Part shown: in pieces, positions 45,967 through 55,017 of the stretch
How positions within the stretch are numbered: position 1 is the stretch's first letter
How the letters are laid out: each line of letters begins with the position of its first letter
Assembly: GCF_000744815.1 (NCBI RefSeq)
Contig: NZ_JQMQ01000005.1
Span: 3,480,055-3,544,054, forward strand
Reading direction: 5' to 3'
Length of the DNA: 64,000 bases
Source of the DNA: Phaeacidiphilus oryzae TH49
Lineage (GTDB): Bacteria > Actinomycetota > Actinomycetes > Streptomycetales > Streptomycetaceae
The notes under the pieces: generated by a model
What the model saw: the letters and a program-made list of their open reading frames with translations, nothing else
Databases searched by the model: none
Told to the model about the DNA's origin: nothing
Translations under genes and position numbers: made by a program

Positions 45967-46614
45967 ATGGCCACTCTTCTGCAGATCGACTCCTCCCTCT
46001 ACCCGCTCGGCGGCTCCTCCTCGCGCGAGGTGACCGACATCTTCCGCAACGAGTGGCTGGCCGCCCACCCCGAGGGCAAGGTCATCCACCGCGACCTGGC
46101 CGCCCAGCCGCTGCCGCACCTGGACGTCCACGGCGCCCTGGCCGGCTTCTCCGCGCCCGACCAGCACACCCCCGAGCAGGCCGCCGCCTTCGCCCTGCGC
46201 GACGAGCTGGCCCGCGAGCTGGAGTCGGCGGACGTCGTGCTGGTGGGCGCGCCGATGTACAACTTCACCATCCCGTCCACCCTGAAGGCGTGGCTGGACC
46301 AGGTGATCATCATGGGCCGCACCTCCGGCCCGGAGTCCACCCTCAAGGGCAAGAAGGCCGTCATCGTGGCCAGCCGCGGCGGCTCCTACGCGCCCGGCAC
46401 CCCGCGGGAGAGCTTCGAGTACGTCCAGAACTACCTGGGCGCCGTCTTCACCGGCATGTTCGGCATGGAGGTCGAGTACATCCTCCCGGAGCTGACCCTG
46501 GCCCGCTCCAACCCGGCGATGGCCGACCTGGTCGACAAGGCCGACGCGGCCAAGGCCAAGGCCCACTCCGACGCCCGCGAACTCGCCAAGAAGCTCGCGA
46601 CCGCGTCGGCCTGA
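45967..46614 (+). CDS. azoR: FMN-dependent NADH-azoreductase (AzoR)
   Basis: 215 aa flavodoxin-like enzyme. The N-terminal phosphate-binding loop DSSLYPLGGSSSREVTD, the FMN motif GAPMYNFTIPSTLKAWLDQV (about residue 95) and SRGGSYAPGTPRE (about 138) are typical. It reduces quinones and azo compounds at NADH expense, protecting against electrophiles. Convergent with the FAD/Fe-S dehydrogenase. Confidence 0.93.
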   Translation: MATLLQIDSSLYPLGGSSSREVTDIFRNEWLAAHPEGKVIHRDLAAQPLPHLDVHGALAGFSAPDQHTPEQAAAFALRDELARELESADVVLVGAPMYNFTIPSTLKAWLDQVIIMGRTSGPESTLKGKKAVIVASRGGSYAPGTPRESFEYVQNYLGAVFTGMFGMEVEYILPELTLARSNPAMADLVDKADAAKAKAHSDARELAKKLATASA

Positions 46615-46643
46615 CGCCTGCGGCCCCAGCGCCCCGGGATGTA

Positions 46644-46806
46644 GCCCGAAGGGCGCATCCAGGGGCGCGGGGAACTGCGCGCCTGGCCACTTACGGTCTG
46701 TACTCGACAACGGAGTCCGGGTTGCAATCCGGTAGTCGTTGCCGGGTGCGGCAGGCTGCGGCGCTGGCCGCGCAGTTCCCCGCGCCCCTGAAGTGGCCCT
46801 TCGGGC
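46644..46806. repeat. Intergenic tiered hairpin element, copy B
   Basis: Exact 20-nt outer arms (46662-46681 and 46769-46788) surround CGACAACGG (46705-46713) and CCGGGTTGCAATCCGG (46717-46732), with CGTTGCCG at 46737-46744. A second, more external stem GCCCGAAGGGC (46644-46654) pairs with GCCCTTCGGGC (46796-46806). It ends exactly at the stop codon of the convergent dehydrogenase gene. Confidence 0.75.
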
Positions 46807-49800
46807 CTACTTCCGGGGCAGCCGAGCGGGGTCCGGGGCGGCAGCCCCGGCGCCCCGCCGCAGCGCGTCCCGCAGCAGCTCCGCCAGATGGCGAGGACGG
46901 CGGTCCGACAGCTGCGTGATCTGCGTGCGGCAGCTGTAGCCGTCCGCCAGGACGACCGCGTCCGGCGCGGCCGCCCGCAGCGCCGGCAGCAGCGCCTGCT
47001 CCCCCACCGCCACGGACACCTCGTAATGCCCGGCCTCGAAGCCGAAGTTGCCCGCCAGCCCGCAGCATCCGGAGTCCAGCCGCCCCGGGTCCACACCGAT
47101 CCGCGCCAGCACCCGGTCGTCCGCCCGGCTGCCCAGGGTCGCGTGCTGATGGCAGTGGGTCTGCGTCAGCGCCGTGACGTCCTCAAGACGGCCGAAGTCG
47201 ACGTCCGCCGCCTCCCGGTCCAGCAGCTCGGCCAGCGTCACCGTCTGCTCGGCCAGCCGCCGCGCCCGCGGATCGTCCGGCAGCAGCTCCGTCGCGTCGC
47301 TGCGGAAGAGCGAGGTGCAGCTCGGCTCCAGGCCGACCAGCGGCACCCCCTCCCGCAGGTAGGGGTCGACGGACCGCAGGGTCCGCGCCAGCACCCGCTT
47401 GGCGACGTCGAGTTGGCCGGTGGTGTGCCAGGTCAGCCCGCAGCACAGCCGGTCCGGCGGCAGGACCACCTCGAAGCCCGCGTACTCCAGGACCTCCACC
47501 GCCGCCCGTCCCACCTCGGGCGACATGAACTCGGTGAAGGTGTCCGGCCAGAGCAGCACCTTCCCCCGGCTGCCCGGAGCGGGCGCCGGGACCGGCGCCG
47601 TCCCCCGCCCCCGGAACCACTTCCGGAACCGCCGCTCGGCGAACGCCGGCACCGGCCGCTCGGGCGCGATCCCGCCCGCCCTCTTCAGCAGCGACACCGC
47701 CCCCGCGCTCCGCGTCACCCGGTTCACCAGCCGGGGTGCCGCCCCCGCCAGCCGGGCCCACAGCGGCAGCCAGCCCAGCGAGTAGTGCGAGGCCGGCCTC
47801 CGCCGCCCCCGGTAGTGCTGGTGGAGGAACTCCGACTTGTACGAGGCCATGTCGACCCCGACCGGGCAGTCGCTCTTGCAGCCCTTGCAGGAGAGGCAGA
47901 GGTCCAGCGCCTCGACGGCCTCCTCGGACCGCCAGCCGTCGGTGATCACCTCGCCCTGCACCATCTCGTACAGCACCCGGGCCCGCCCCCGGGTGGAGTC
48001 CTTCTCGTCCCCGGTCGCGCGGTAGCTCGGGCACATCACCCCGCCCGAGGCCGTGCGGCACTTGGCGACCCCCACGCAGCGGCGCAGCGCCTTGCTGAGG
48101 TCCCCGTCGTCCTCGGCCAGGGCCAGGGTCGTGGTCATCGGCAGCGTCGGCCGGTGACCCGGCCGGATCCGCAGCCGCTCGTCCACCGGACGCGGATGGA
48201 CCAGGATCCCCGGGTTGAGCCGATTGCCCGGGTCCCACACGGACTTGAAGGCCGCGAAGGCCTCCATCGCCTCCTCGCTGTACACCACCGGCAGGAACTC
48301 GGCCCGGGCCTGCCCGTCCCCGTGCTCCCCGGAGAGGGTGCCGCCGTGCCGGGAGACCAGCTCGGCCGCGTCCCGGATGAAGGAGCGGAAGTTCCGGACG
48401 CCTTCCTCCGTACCGTGGTCGAAGTCGATCCTGATGTGGACGCAGCCCTCGCCGAAGTGCCCGTACGGGGTGCCCTGCAACCCGTGGCCGGCCAGCAACC
48501 GCTCCAGGTCCCGCAGGTAGTCCCCCAGTCGCTCGACCGGTACGGCCGAGTCCTCCCACCCTGGCCAGGCCTCGGAACCGTCCGGGGCCCGGGTGGCCAG
48601 CCCGGAACTGTCCTCCCGGATCCGCCAGAGCGCGGCCTGCTCGGTAGGGTCCCGCACCAGCCGTACGTCGATCGCGCCGGTGCCCCGACGCAGCGCCTCG
48701 GCCAGCTCCTCGGCGCGCTTCCGCTCGGCCTCCGGGTCGGGTGCCGCGTCCTCGTGGCCGAACTCGCAGAGCAGCCAGCCGGCGCCGTCCGGCAGCAGCT
48801 CCTCGGGGCGGGCGTCCGGGACGTTCCGCCGGAGCGCGGCGACCTGGTCGCCGCCCAGCCCCTCGCAGGCGATGGGCTGATGGCGCAGTACGTGCTGGGC
48901 GGCGTCGCCGGCCGCCGGCAGATCGGAGAAGCCGAGGGCGACCAGGGTCCGCCGGGCCGGCAGCGGCACCAGCCGCACCGTCGCCGAGACCACCACCGCG
49001 CAGGTCCCCTCGGTGCCGACCAGGGCCGCGGCCAGGTCGAAGCCGCGCTCCGGCAGCAGATGTTCCAGGCTGTAGCCGGAGACCTGGCGGCGGAAGCGCC
49101 CGAACTCGGTGCGCAGCATGGCCAGATGGGCGTCCCGAAGGTCGCGAAGGGACGCGTGGATCTCGCCGGCCCGGCCGCCGCCGTCGATCACCTTCCGCAG
49201 CTCCTCGGCGTCCCGTGAGCGCAGCCGCAGCCGCTCGCCGTCGTAGGTCAGCACCTCCAGCTCGACGATGTTGTCGGCGGTCCTGCCCCAGGCCACCGAG
49301 TGGGTGCCGCAGGCGTTGTTGCCGATCATCCCGCCGATCGTGCAGCGGGCGTGGGTGGAGGGGTCCGGGCCGAACCGCAGCCCGTGCGGCTTGCAGGCCT
49401 CCTGCAGCCGGTCCAGCACCAGCCCGGGCTCGACCCGCGCGGTGCGCGCCTCGGGGTCGATCTCCAGGATCCGGTTGAGGCTGCGCGAGGTGTCGACGAC
49501 CACCCCGTCGCCGACCGCCTGCCCGGCGATGGAGGTGCCGGCCCCGCGCAGGGTGACCGCGACGCCGAGCCGGTGGCAGGCGGCCAGCGCCCCGGCCAGC
49601 TCCCCGGCGTCGGCGGGCAGTACGACGGCGCTCGGCACCTGCCGGTAGGTGGAGGCGTCCTGGGCGTACTCGGCCCGCCTGCGCCGGCCGAAGGCGACCT
49701 CGCCACGCGGCACCGCGGCCCGCAGCGCCCGCTCCAGCGCGGCCAGCGTCTCCGCGTCCGGCACGTCGGGACGCGGCGGCCCGGCCGCCCCCGCGGTCGA

Positions 49801-49827
49801 TCCGGTCGCTGCGGTCGGTGCTGACAT
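46807..49827 (-). CDS. FAD-linked oxidase with Fe-S C-terminal half (D-lactate/D-2-hydroxyglutarate dehydrogenase type)
   Basis: 1006 aa. A PCMH FAD domain (about residues 57-290; RGAGTSIAGQAVGDGVVVD) and FAD-oxidase C domain precede a ferredoxin-like region with CVGVAKC and CLSCKGCKSDCPVGVDM (about 605-660). Two CCG domains follow (LCCGLTWHTTGQ about 790, SGCCGLAGNFGFE about 922), which bind clusters in LutA/GlpC proteins. Length and order match the roughly 1000-aa YdiJ family, which oxidises D-2-hydroxyglutarate/D-lactate and feeds electrons to a membrane acceptor. The start ATG has AAGGAG about 10 nt upstream. It may be cotranscribed with the aminotransferase upstream (119-nt gap). Confidence 0.9.
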   Translation of the reverse strand: MSAPTAATGSTAGAAGPPRPDVPDAETLAALERALRAAVPRGEVAFGRRRRAEYAQDASTYRQVPSAVVLPADAGELAGALAACHRLGVAVTLRGAGTSIAGQAVGDGVVVDTSRSLNRILEIDPEARTARVEPGLVLDRLQEACKPHGLRFGPDPSTHARCTIGGMIGNNACGTHSVAWGRTADNIVELEVLTYDGERLRLRSRDAEELRKVIDGGGRAGEIHASLRDLRDAHLAMLRTEFGRFRRQVSGYSLEHLLPERGFDLAAALVGTEGTCAVVVSATVRLVPLPARRTLVALGFSDLPAAGDAAQHVLRHQPIACEGLGGDQVAALRRNVPDARPEELLPDGAGWLLCEFGHEDAAPDPEAERKRAEELAEALRRGTGAIDVRLVRDPTEQAALWRIREDSSGLATRAPDGSEAWPGWEDSAVPVERLGDYLRDLERLLAGHGLQGTPYGHFGEGCVHIRIDFDHGTEEGVRNFRSFIRDAAELVSRHGGTLSGEHGDGQARAEFLPVVYSEEAMEAFAAFKSVWDPGNRLNPGILVHPRPVDERLRIRPGHRPTLPMTTTLALAEDDGDLSKALRRCVGVAKCRTASGGVMCPSYRATGDEKDSTRGRARVLYEMVQGEVITDGWRSEEAVEALDLCLSCKGCKSDCPVGVDMASYKSEFLHQHYRGRRRPASHYSLGWLPLWARLAGAAPRLVNRVTRSAGAVSLLKRAGGIAPERPVPAFAERRFRKWFRGRGTAPVPAPAPGSRGKVLLWPDTFTEFMSPEVGRAAVEVLEYAGFEVVLPPDRLCCGLTWHTTGQLDVAKRVLARTLRSVDPYLREGVPLVGLEPSCTSLFRSDATELLPDDPRARRLAEQTVTLAELLDREAADVDFGRLEDVTALTQTHCHQHATLGSRADDRVLARIGVDPGRLDSGCCGLAGNFGFEAGHYEVSVAVGEQALLPALRAAAPDAVVLADGYSCRTQITQLSDRRPRHLAELLRDALRRGAGAAAPDPARLPRK

Positions 49828-49946
49828 GGGCGGACGACTCCTTCGTCGGTGCGGTACGACGGCGCCCCGGCGGGCGTCGGCCGGCCGGGGCGCCAGGTTA
49901 GTGCGGACGGTGCGGGTACCGGCAGTACGCGCGGCCGCCGCCGGGT

Positions 49947-51224
49947 TCAGCCGAGGACCGCGGACACCGACTCGCGCCAGAGCCGCAGACCCTCGTCGAT
50001 CTGCTCGGCGTCGACCACCAGCGGCGGGATCATCCGGACCACCTCGCCCCGCGGCCCGCAGGTCAGCAGGAGCAGCCCGCGCTCGGCGGCGGCCGCGTGC
50101 ACCTTGGCGGCGGTGGCCCCGTCCGGCTCCCCGTCGGCGGTGGTGAACTCGGTGCCGGCCATCAGGCCCAGGCCCCGGACGTCGCCGATCCCGCCGCGGC
50201 CGCCGGCCGGGTGGGCGGCGGCGACCTCGCGCAGCCCGGCGAAGAGCTGCTCGCCCCGCTCGGCGGCGTTCTCCACCAGCTTCTCCTCCTGGATCACGTC
50301 CAGGGTGGCGATGGCGGCGGCGCAGGCCACCGCGTTGCCCCCGTAGGTGCCGCCCTGCGAGCCCGGCCAGGCCTTCTCCATCAGGGCCCTGGGGGCGGCG
50401 ATCGCGGACAGCGGGAAGCCGCTGGCCAGGCCCTTCGCCGTGACCAGGATGTCCGGCCGGCCGTCGAAGTGGTCGTGGCCCCAGAACCGCCCGGTCCGCC
50501 CGAAGCCGGTCTGCACCTCGTCGAGGATCAGCAGGATGCCGTGCCGGTCGGCCCGCTCCCGCAGCCCGCGGAGGAAGGCCGAGTTGGCCGGGACGTACCC
50601 GCCCTCGCCGAGCACCGGCTCGACGATGAAGGCGGCGGTGTCCGCGGGCGCGCTGACGGTGGCCAGCAGCTCGTCCAGCTCGCGCAGCGCGAACCGGGTG
50701 GCCGCCTCCTCGTCCATCCCGTACCGGGCGTAGTGGGCGGCGTGGGGAAAGGGCGCGATCGCCACCCCCGGCATCAGCGGCCCGTACCCCGAGCGGAACT
50801 TGGTGGCCGAGGTGGTCATCGACGCGGCGGCCAGCGTGCGGCCGTGGAAGGAGCCCTGGAAGACCACGATGTTGGGGCGCGCGGTGGCCTGCTTGGCCAG
50901 CCGCATCGCGGCCTCCACGGCCTCGCTGCCGGAGTTGACGAAGAAGAGCGAGTCCAGGCCGGCCGGCAGCACCTCGCCGAGCCGCTCGCTGAGGGTCAGC
51001 AGCGGCTTGTGCATGACGGTCGTGTACTGGCCGTGCACCAGCCTGCCGACCTGCTCCTGGGCGGCCGCGACCACCTTGGGGTGGCAGTGGCCGGTCGAGG
51101 TCACCCCGATGCCGGCGGTGAAGTCGAGGTGCCGGCGCCCCGACTCCTCGTACAGGTAGACGCCTTCGCCACGTTCCGCGAGCACGGGCGTGGCCTGCTT
51201 GAGGACGGGGGAGAGTGCGCTCAT
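49947..51224 (-). CDS. Class III aminotransferase (4-aminobutyrate/omega-amino acid type)
   Basis: 425 aa PLP enzyme. NSGSEAVEAAMRLAK (about residue 105), FHGRT, LILDEVQTGFGRTG (about 220) and the PLP Lys in LVTAKGLASGFPLSA (about 262) are clear. It matches GABA/acetylornithine/omega-amino-acid aminotransferases and would yield an aldehyde from an omega-amino acid, which the divergent aldehyde dehydrogenase could oxidise. The ATG at 51224 has AGGAGC 7 nt upstream. A longer in-frame start at 51275 would reach into the promoter and is rejected. Its -35 (TTGACA) lies inside the island operator. Confidence 0.9.
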   Translation of the reverse strand: MSALSPVLKQATPVLAERGEGVYLYEESGRRHLDFTAGIGVTSTGHCHPKVVAAAQEQVGRLVHGQYTTVMHKPLLTLSERLGEVLPAGLDSLFFVNSGSEAVEAAMRLAKQATARPNIVVFQGSFHGRTLAAASMTTSATKFRSGYGPLMPGVAIAPFPHAAHYARYGMDEEAATRFALRELDELLATVSAPADTAAFIVEPVLGEGGYVPANSAFLRGLRERADRHGILLILDEVQTGFGRTGRFWGHDHFDGRPDILVTAKGLASGFPLSAIAAPRALMEKAWPGSQGGTYGGNAVACAAAIATLDVIQEEKLVENAAERGEQLFAGLREVAAAHPAGGRGGIGDVRGLGLMAGTEFTTADGEPDGATAAKVHAAAAERGLLLLTCGPRGEVVRMIPPLVVDAEQIDEGLRLWRESVSAVLG

Positions 51225-51290
51225 GGGGTCAGCTCCTGTGGAGTGGCGGTGCTCGGTTCGACCTCGGATCAACATGGGGGGTACTTCGTA

Positions 51291-51306
51291 GGATTGTCAA
51301 CAACCT
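51291..51306. promoter_or_regulatory. Island operator 1 (aminotransferase/aldehyde dehydrogenase promoter)
   Basis: TTGTCAACAA (51294-51303) followed by CCTGCA. On the minus strand it contains TTGACA as the -35 of the aminotransferase promoter. The same sequence recurs at 56289 and, with one change, at 57423. Confidence 0.7.
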
Positions 51307-51362
51307 GCATCCATGCAAGCATGCAATTCCGCCGCTGTCGACGAGCAATCAGGGAGAGCACC

Positions 51363-52853
51363 TTGAGCACCGCTAGCGCAGACCAGACACAGCAGGAGCG
51401 GGAGCGGTCGGTGGTGGCGGCCGTCCCCGACGGGCTGTTCATCGGCGGCGAGTGGCGGCCGGCCGCGTCCGGTGCCGAGTTCCCCGTCGAGGACCCCTCC
51501 CTGGCCCGCACCCTGCGCACCGTCGCGGACGCCGGCGCGGAGGACGCCGAGGCCGCCGCCGAAGCGGCCGGAGCCGCGCAGGAGGCCTGGGCGGCCACCG
51601 CCCCGCGCGAGCGCGGCGAGATCCTCCGCCGCGCCTACCAGCTGCTCCTGGACCGCCAGGAGGACCTGGCCCTGCTGATGACCCTGGAGATGGGCAAGCC
51701 GCTGGCCGAGGCCCGCGGAGAGGTCGCCTACGCGGCCGAGTTCTTCCGCTGGTTCTCCGAGGAGGCGGTCCGGATCGAGGGCGGCTACCAGACCTCCCCG
51801 GACGGCAGGGACCGCTTCATCGTGATGCGCCGCCCGGTCGGCCCGGTGCTGCTGGTCACCCCGTGGAACTTCCCGCTGGCCATGGGCACCCGCAAGATCG
51901 GCCCGGCGATCGCGGCCGGCTGCACGATGATCGTCAAGCCGGCCGAGCAGACCCCGCTGACCATGCTGGCGCTGGCCGCGATCATGACCGAGGCGGGCGT
52001 CCCGGCCGGCGTCCTCAACGTCCTCACCACCAACCGGCCCGGCGAGGTGGTCGAGCCGCTGCTGCGCGGCGGGGTGATCCGCAAGCTGTCCTTCACCGGC
52101 TCCACCGCGATCGGCCGGCTGCTGCTGGAGCAGAGCGCCCAGCAGGTGCTGCGGGTCTCCCTGGAGCTGGGCGGCAACGCGCCCTTCATCGTCTGCGCCG
52201 ACGCCGACCTGGACAAGGCCGTCGAGGGCGCGATGGCCGCCAAGATGCGCAACATCGGCGAGGCCTGCACGGCCGCCAACCGGCTCTACGTCCACGAGAG
52301 CGTGGCCGCCGAGTTCGCCGAGCGGCTGGCCGCCCGGATGGGCGCGCTCACCGTCGGCCGCGGCACCGAGCCCGGCGTGGACGTCGGCCCGCTGATCGAC
52401 GAGGCCGGCCGGGGCAAGGTCGACGAGCTGGTCTCGGACGCGGTCGGGCGCGGCGCCAAGGTCCTCACCGGCGGCGAACACGCCCCGGGCGAGGGGTACT
52501 TCTACACCCCCACGGTGCTCACCGACGTCCCCGCCGACGCGGCCATGCTCAGCCAGGAGATCTTCGGCCCGGTCGCCCCGCTGCTCGCCTTCTCGGACGA
52601 CGAGGAGGCCGTGGCCGCGGCCAACGACACCGAGTACGGCCTCGTCTCCTACCTCTTCACGGAGAACCTGGACCGGGCGCTGCGGCTCTCCGAGCGCCTG
52701 GACACCGGGATGGTCGGCCTCAACAAGGGCGTGGTGTCCAACCCGGCGGCGCCCTTCGGCGGCGTCAAGCACTCCGGCCTCGGCCGGGAGGGCGGCCGGA
52801 TGGGCATCGACGAGTTCCTGGAGACCCGCTACCTCGCCGTACCGCTCGGCTGA
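51363..52853 (+). CDS. NAD(P)-dependent aldehyde dehydrogenase, succinate-semialdehyde dehydrogenase-like
   Basis: 496 aa. VTPWNFPLAM (about residue 160), FTGSTAIGRLL (about 243), the catalytic Glu in LELGGNAPFIV (about 267) and the nucleophilic Cys in GEACTAANR (about 301) are intact. It groups with GabD-type enzymes that oxidise succinate semialdehyde and similar aldehydes. Start is TTG at 51363, chosen because AGGGAGAG lies 4-5 nt upstream. No ATG or GTG gives the full N-terminus. It continues into DUF3830 after a 38-nt gap. Confidence 0.9.
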   Translation: MSTASADQTQQERERSVVAAVPDGLFIGGEWRPAASGAEFPVEDPSLARTLRTVADAGAEDAEAAAEAAGAAQEAWAATAPRERGEILRRAYQLLLDRQEDLALLMTLEMGKPLAEARGEVAYAAEFFRWFSEEAVRIEGGYQTSPDGRDRFIVMRRPVGPVLLVTPWNFPLAMGTRKIGPAIAAGCTMIVKPAEQTPLTMLALAAIMTEAGVPAGVLNVLTTNRPGEVVEPLLRGGVIRKLSFTGSTAIGRLLLEQSAQQVLRVSLELGGNAPFIVCADADLDKAVEGAMAAKMRNIGEACTAANRLYVHESVAAEFAERLAARMGALTVGRGTEPGVDVGPLIDEAGRGKVDELVSDAVGRGAKVLTGGEHAPGEGYFYTPTVLTDVPADAAMLSQEIFGPVAPLLAFSDDEEAVAAANDTEYGLVSYLFTENLDRALRLSERLDTGMVGLNKGVVSNPAAPFGGVKHSGLGREGGRMGIDEFLETRYLAVPLG

Positions 52854-52891
52854 CGCCCCTCGTTCCCCCAACCCCTCCTGGAGGCTGCCCC

Positions 52892-53419
52892 ATGCCCATG
52901 GACCGTTTCATCGAGGTCTCCCTGCCCAAGCGCGGCGTGAGCTGCACCGCGAAGCTCCTCTTCGACCGGGCGCCGATCACCTGCCAGGCGATCTGGGACG
53001 CGCTGCCGCTCGGCGGCGACGTCTACCACGCCAAGTACGCGCGCAACGAGATCTACACCCTGGTACCGCCGTTCGCGCCGCAGGAACCGCCGCTGGAGAA
53101 CCCCACCATCACGCCGATCCCCGGCGACCTGTGCTACTTCACCTTCTCCGACACCCAGTTGAGCAGCTCCGCCTACGGCTACGAGGCGGCCGCCGAGCAG
53201 CAGGGCACCAGGGCCGCGCACGCCGAGCGCACCACCGTGGTCGACCTCGCGCTCTTCTACGAGCGCAACAACCTGCTGATCAACGGCGACGCCGGCTGGG
53301 TGCCCGGCATCGTCTGGGGCGCCATCACCGAAGGCCTGGACCGCATGGCCGAAGCCGCCCAGGACCTCTGGCGCGCCGGCGCCCTGGGCGAATCCCTCCA
53401 CTTCAAGCGCGCCGACTAG
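52892..53419 (+). CDS. DUF3830 family protein, cyclophilin-like fold
   Basis: 175 aa, no signal peptide or membrane segment. SLPKRGVSCTAKLLFDRAPITCQAIWDALP matches DUF3830 (shown in parts), a family related in fold to cyclophilins and often encoded with amidases and racemase-family enzymes. Function is unknown. A substrate-binding or isomerase role in the island is only inference. GGAGG lies 7 nt before the ATG. The gene is downstream of the aldehyde dehydrogenase and likely cotranscribed. Confidence 0.82.
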   Translation: MPMDRFIEVSLPKRGVSCTAKLLFDRAPITCQAIWDALPLGGDVYHAKYARNEIYTLVPPFAPQEPPLENPTITPIPGDLCYFTFSDTQLSSSAYGYEAAAEQQGTRAAHAERTTVVDLALFYERNNLLINGDAGWVPGIVWGAITEGLDRMAEAAQDLWRAGALGESLHFKRAD

Positions 53420-53458
53420 CCCCGAGCGCAGCGAGCGCAGCGCCGAAGGCGCAAGCAA

Positions 53459-53542
53459 GGGGCGCGGGGAACTGCGCGACCAACCACCAACGGCGCCGCG
53501 CCCGGCGACGGCCCCCCGGTTGCAGCCGGACCTCCGTCGCCG
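53459..53542. repeat. Intergenic tiered hairpin element, copy C
   Basis: The left outer arm is exact (53459-53478). CGGCGACGG (53503-53511) pairs perfectly with CCGTCGCCG (53534-53542), and CCGGTTGCAGCCGG (53516-53529) forms the inner stem. The right outer arm is degenerate, although GGAGGCGCAGCC follows. It lies between convergent DUF3830 and amidase genes. Confidence 0.65.
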
Positions 53543-53598
53543 GCCGCGGCGCCGTCCCGCGCGGAGGCGCAGCCTCGGCCGCAGCCGCAGCCGCCGCC

Positions 53599-55017
53599 TC
53601 AGCCGACCGGCCCCGTCCCGACCACCCCCTCCGCGCACAGCGCGGCATGCAGCACCGCGGAAGCCCGCAGCACCAGCTCGTCCCCATGCCGGGCGGCCAC
53701 CAACTGCGCCCCCACCGGCAGCCCCCCGGCGAGGCCGGCCGGCACCGTCGCCGCCGGCTGCTGGGTGAGGTTGAACGGGTAGGTGAACGGCGTCCACCCG
53801 GTCCACCGGCGCAGCCCGCTGCCCGGCGGCACCTCGACCCCCGCCTCGAACGCCGGGATCGGGATCGTCGGCGTCAGCAGCAGGTCGTAGGTCTCGTGGA
53901 AGCGCCCCATCCACACCCCCAGCGCCATCCGCTCGTCGACCGCTCCCAGGTACTCCAGCGCGCTCTTCGCCGCGCCCTCCCGGCAGATCTCCTGCAGTCC
54001 CGGGTCCAGCCGCGCGAACTGCTCCGGGCCCAGCTGCTCGACCACCTTCGCCGCCCCCGAGAACCACAGCGTGTGGTACGCCTCCACCGGGTCGGCGAAC
54101 CCCGGGTCGGCGGTCTCCACGTCCGCGCCCAGCCGCTCCAGCAGCCCCGCGACCGCTTCCACCCGGGCAGCGACCTCCGGGTCCACCTCGGCACCCGCCA
54201 GGGTCGGCGCGTAGGCGATCCGCAGCCCCGCCAGCGAGCCCATCGCCAGCGCCTCGGCGACCGCCGCCCGGTACCCCCCGCGCGGCGACTCCAGCGCCGA
54301 CCAGTCCCGGCTGTCCGGCCCCGTCACCACGTCCATCAGCAGCGCGGCGTCCTCGACGGTCCGGGCCATCGGCCCGGCATGCGCGAGGGTGCCGAACGGC
54401 GAGGCCGGATAGAGCGGGATCCGACCGTACGTCGGCTTCATCCCGAAGATCCCGCAGAACGCCGCCGGGATCCGCACCGACCCGCCCCCGTCGGTGCCCA
54501 CCGACAGCGGCGCCATCCCGGCGGCCACCGCCGCCGCGCTGCCGCCCGAGGAGCCGCCGGACGTGGTCGACGGGTTCCAGGGGTTGCGGGTGATCCCGGT
54601 CAGCGGGTTGTCGGTGACGCCCTTCCAGCCGAACTCCGGGGTGGTGGTCTTGCCGACGAAGACCGCCCCCTGCTCCCGCATCCGCGCCACGCTCGGCGCG
54701 TCCTCCGCCCACTCGCGCTCCGCGGAGATGCTCAGCGAGCCCCGCAGGGTGGGCCGGCCCCGGGTGTACAGCAGGTCCTTGATGGAGACCGGGACGCCGT
54801 CCAGCAGCCCCGCCGGCTCCCCGCGGCTCCACCGGTCCTCGCTCCGCCGGGCCTCCTCCATCGCCGCGTCCGCCTCGACCAGGCAGTACGCGTTGAGCAC
54901 CGGGTCCGCGGCCTCGATCCGGTCCAGCACCGAGGCGGTGGCCTCGACCGGCGAGAGCTCCTTGGACTCGTACGCGGCGACCAGCTCGGTCGCCGTCATC
55001 GCATACGGCTCGGTCAT
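53599..55017 (-). CDS. Amidase (amidase signature family)
   Basis: 472 aa. The catalytic Ser-cisSer-Lys triad is clear: GVPVSIKDLLYTRG (Lys about residue 78) and TSGGSSGGSAAAVAAGMAPLSVGTDGGGSVRIPAAFCG (shown in parts, about 150-190). It hydrolyses an amide or imide to an acid plus ammonia or amine, substrate unknown. The ATG overlaps the stop of the 2-hydroxyacid dehydrogenase gene by 4 nt (ATGA), so the two enzymes are coupled. Confidence 0.92.
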   Translation of the reverse strand: MTEPYAMTATELVAAYESKELSPVEATASVLDRIEAADPVLNAYCLVEADAAMEEARRSEDRWSRGEPAGLLDGVPVSIKDLLYTRGRPTLRGSLSISAEREWAEDAPSVARMREQGAVFVGKTTTPEFGWKGVTDNPLTGITRNPWNPSTTSGGSSGGSAAAVAAGMAPLSVGTDGGGSVRIPAAFCGIFGMKPTYGRIPLYPASPFGTLAHAGPMARTVEDAALLMDVVTGPDSRDWSALESPRGGYRAAVAEALAMGSLAGLRIAYAPTLAGAEVDPEVAARVEAVAGLLERLGADVETADPGFADPVEAYHTLWFSGAAKVVEQLGPEQFARLDPGLQEICREGAAKSALEYLGAVDERMALGVWMGRFHETYDLLLTPTIPIPAFEAGVEVPPGSGLRRWTGWTPFTYPFNLTQQPAATVPAGLAGGLPVGAQLVAARHGDELVLRASAVLHAALCAEGVVGTGPVG

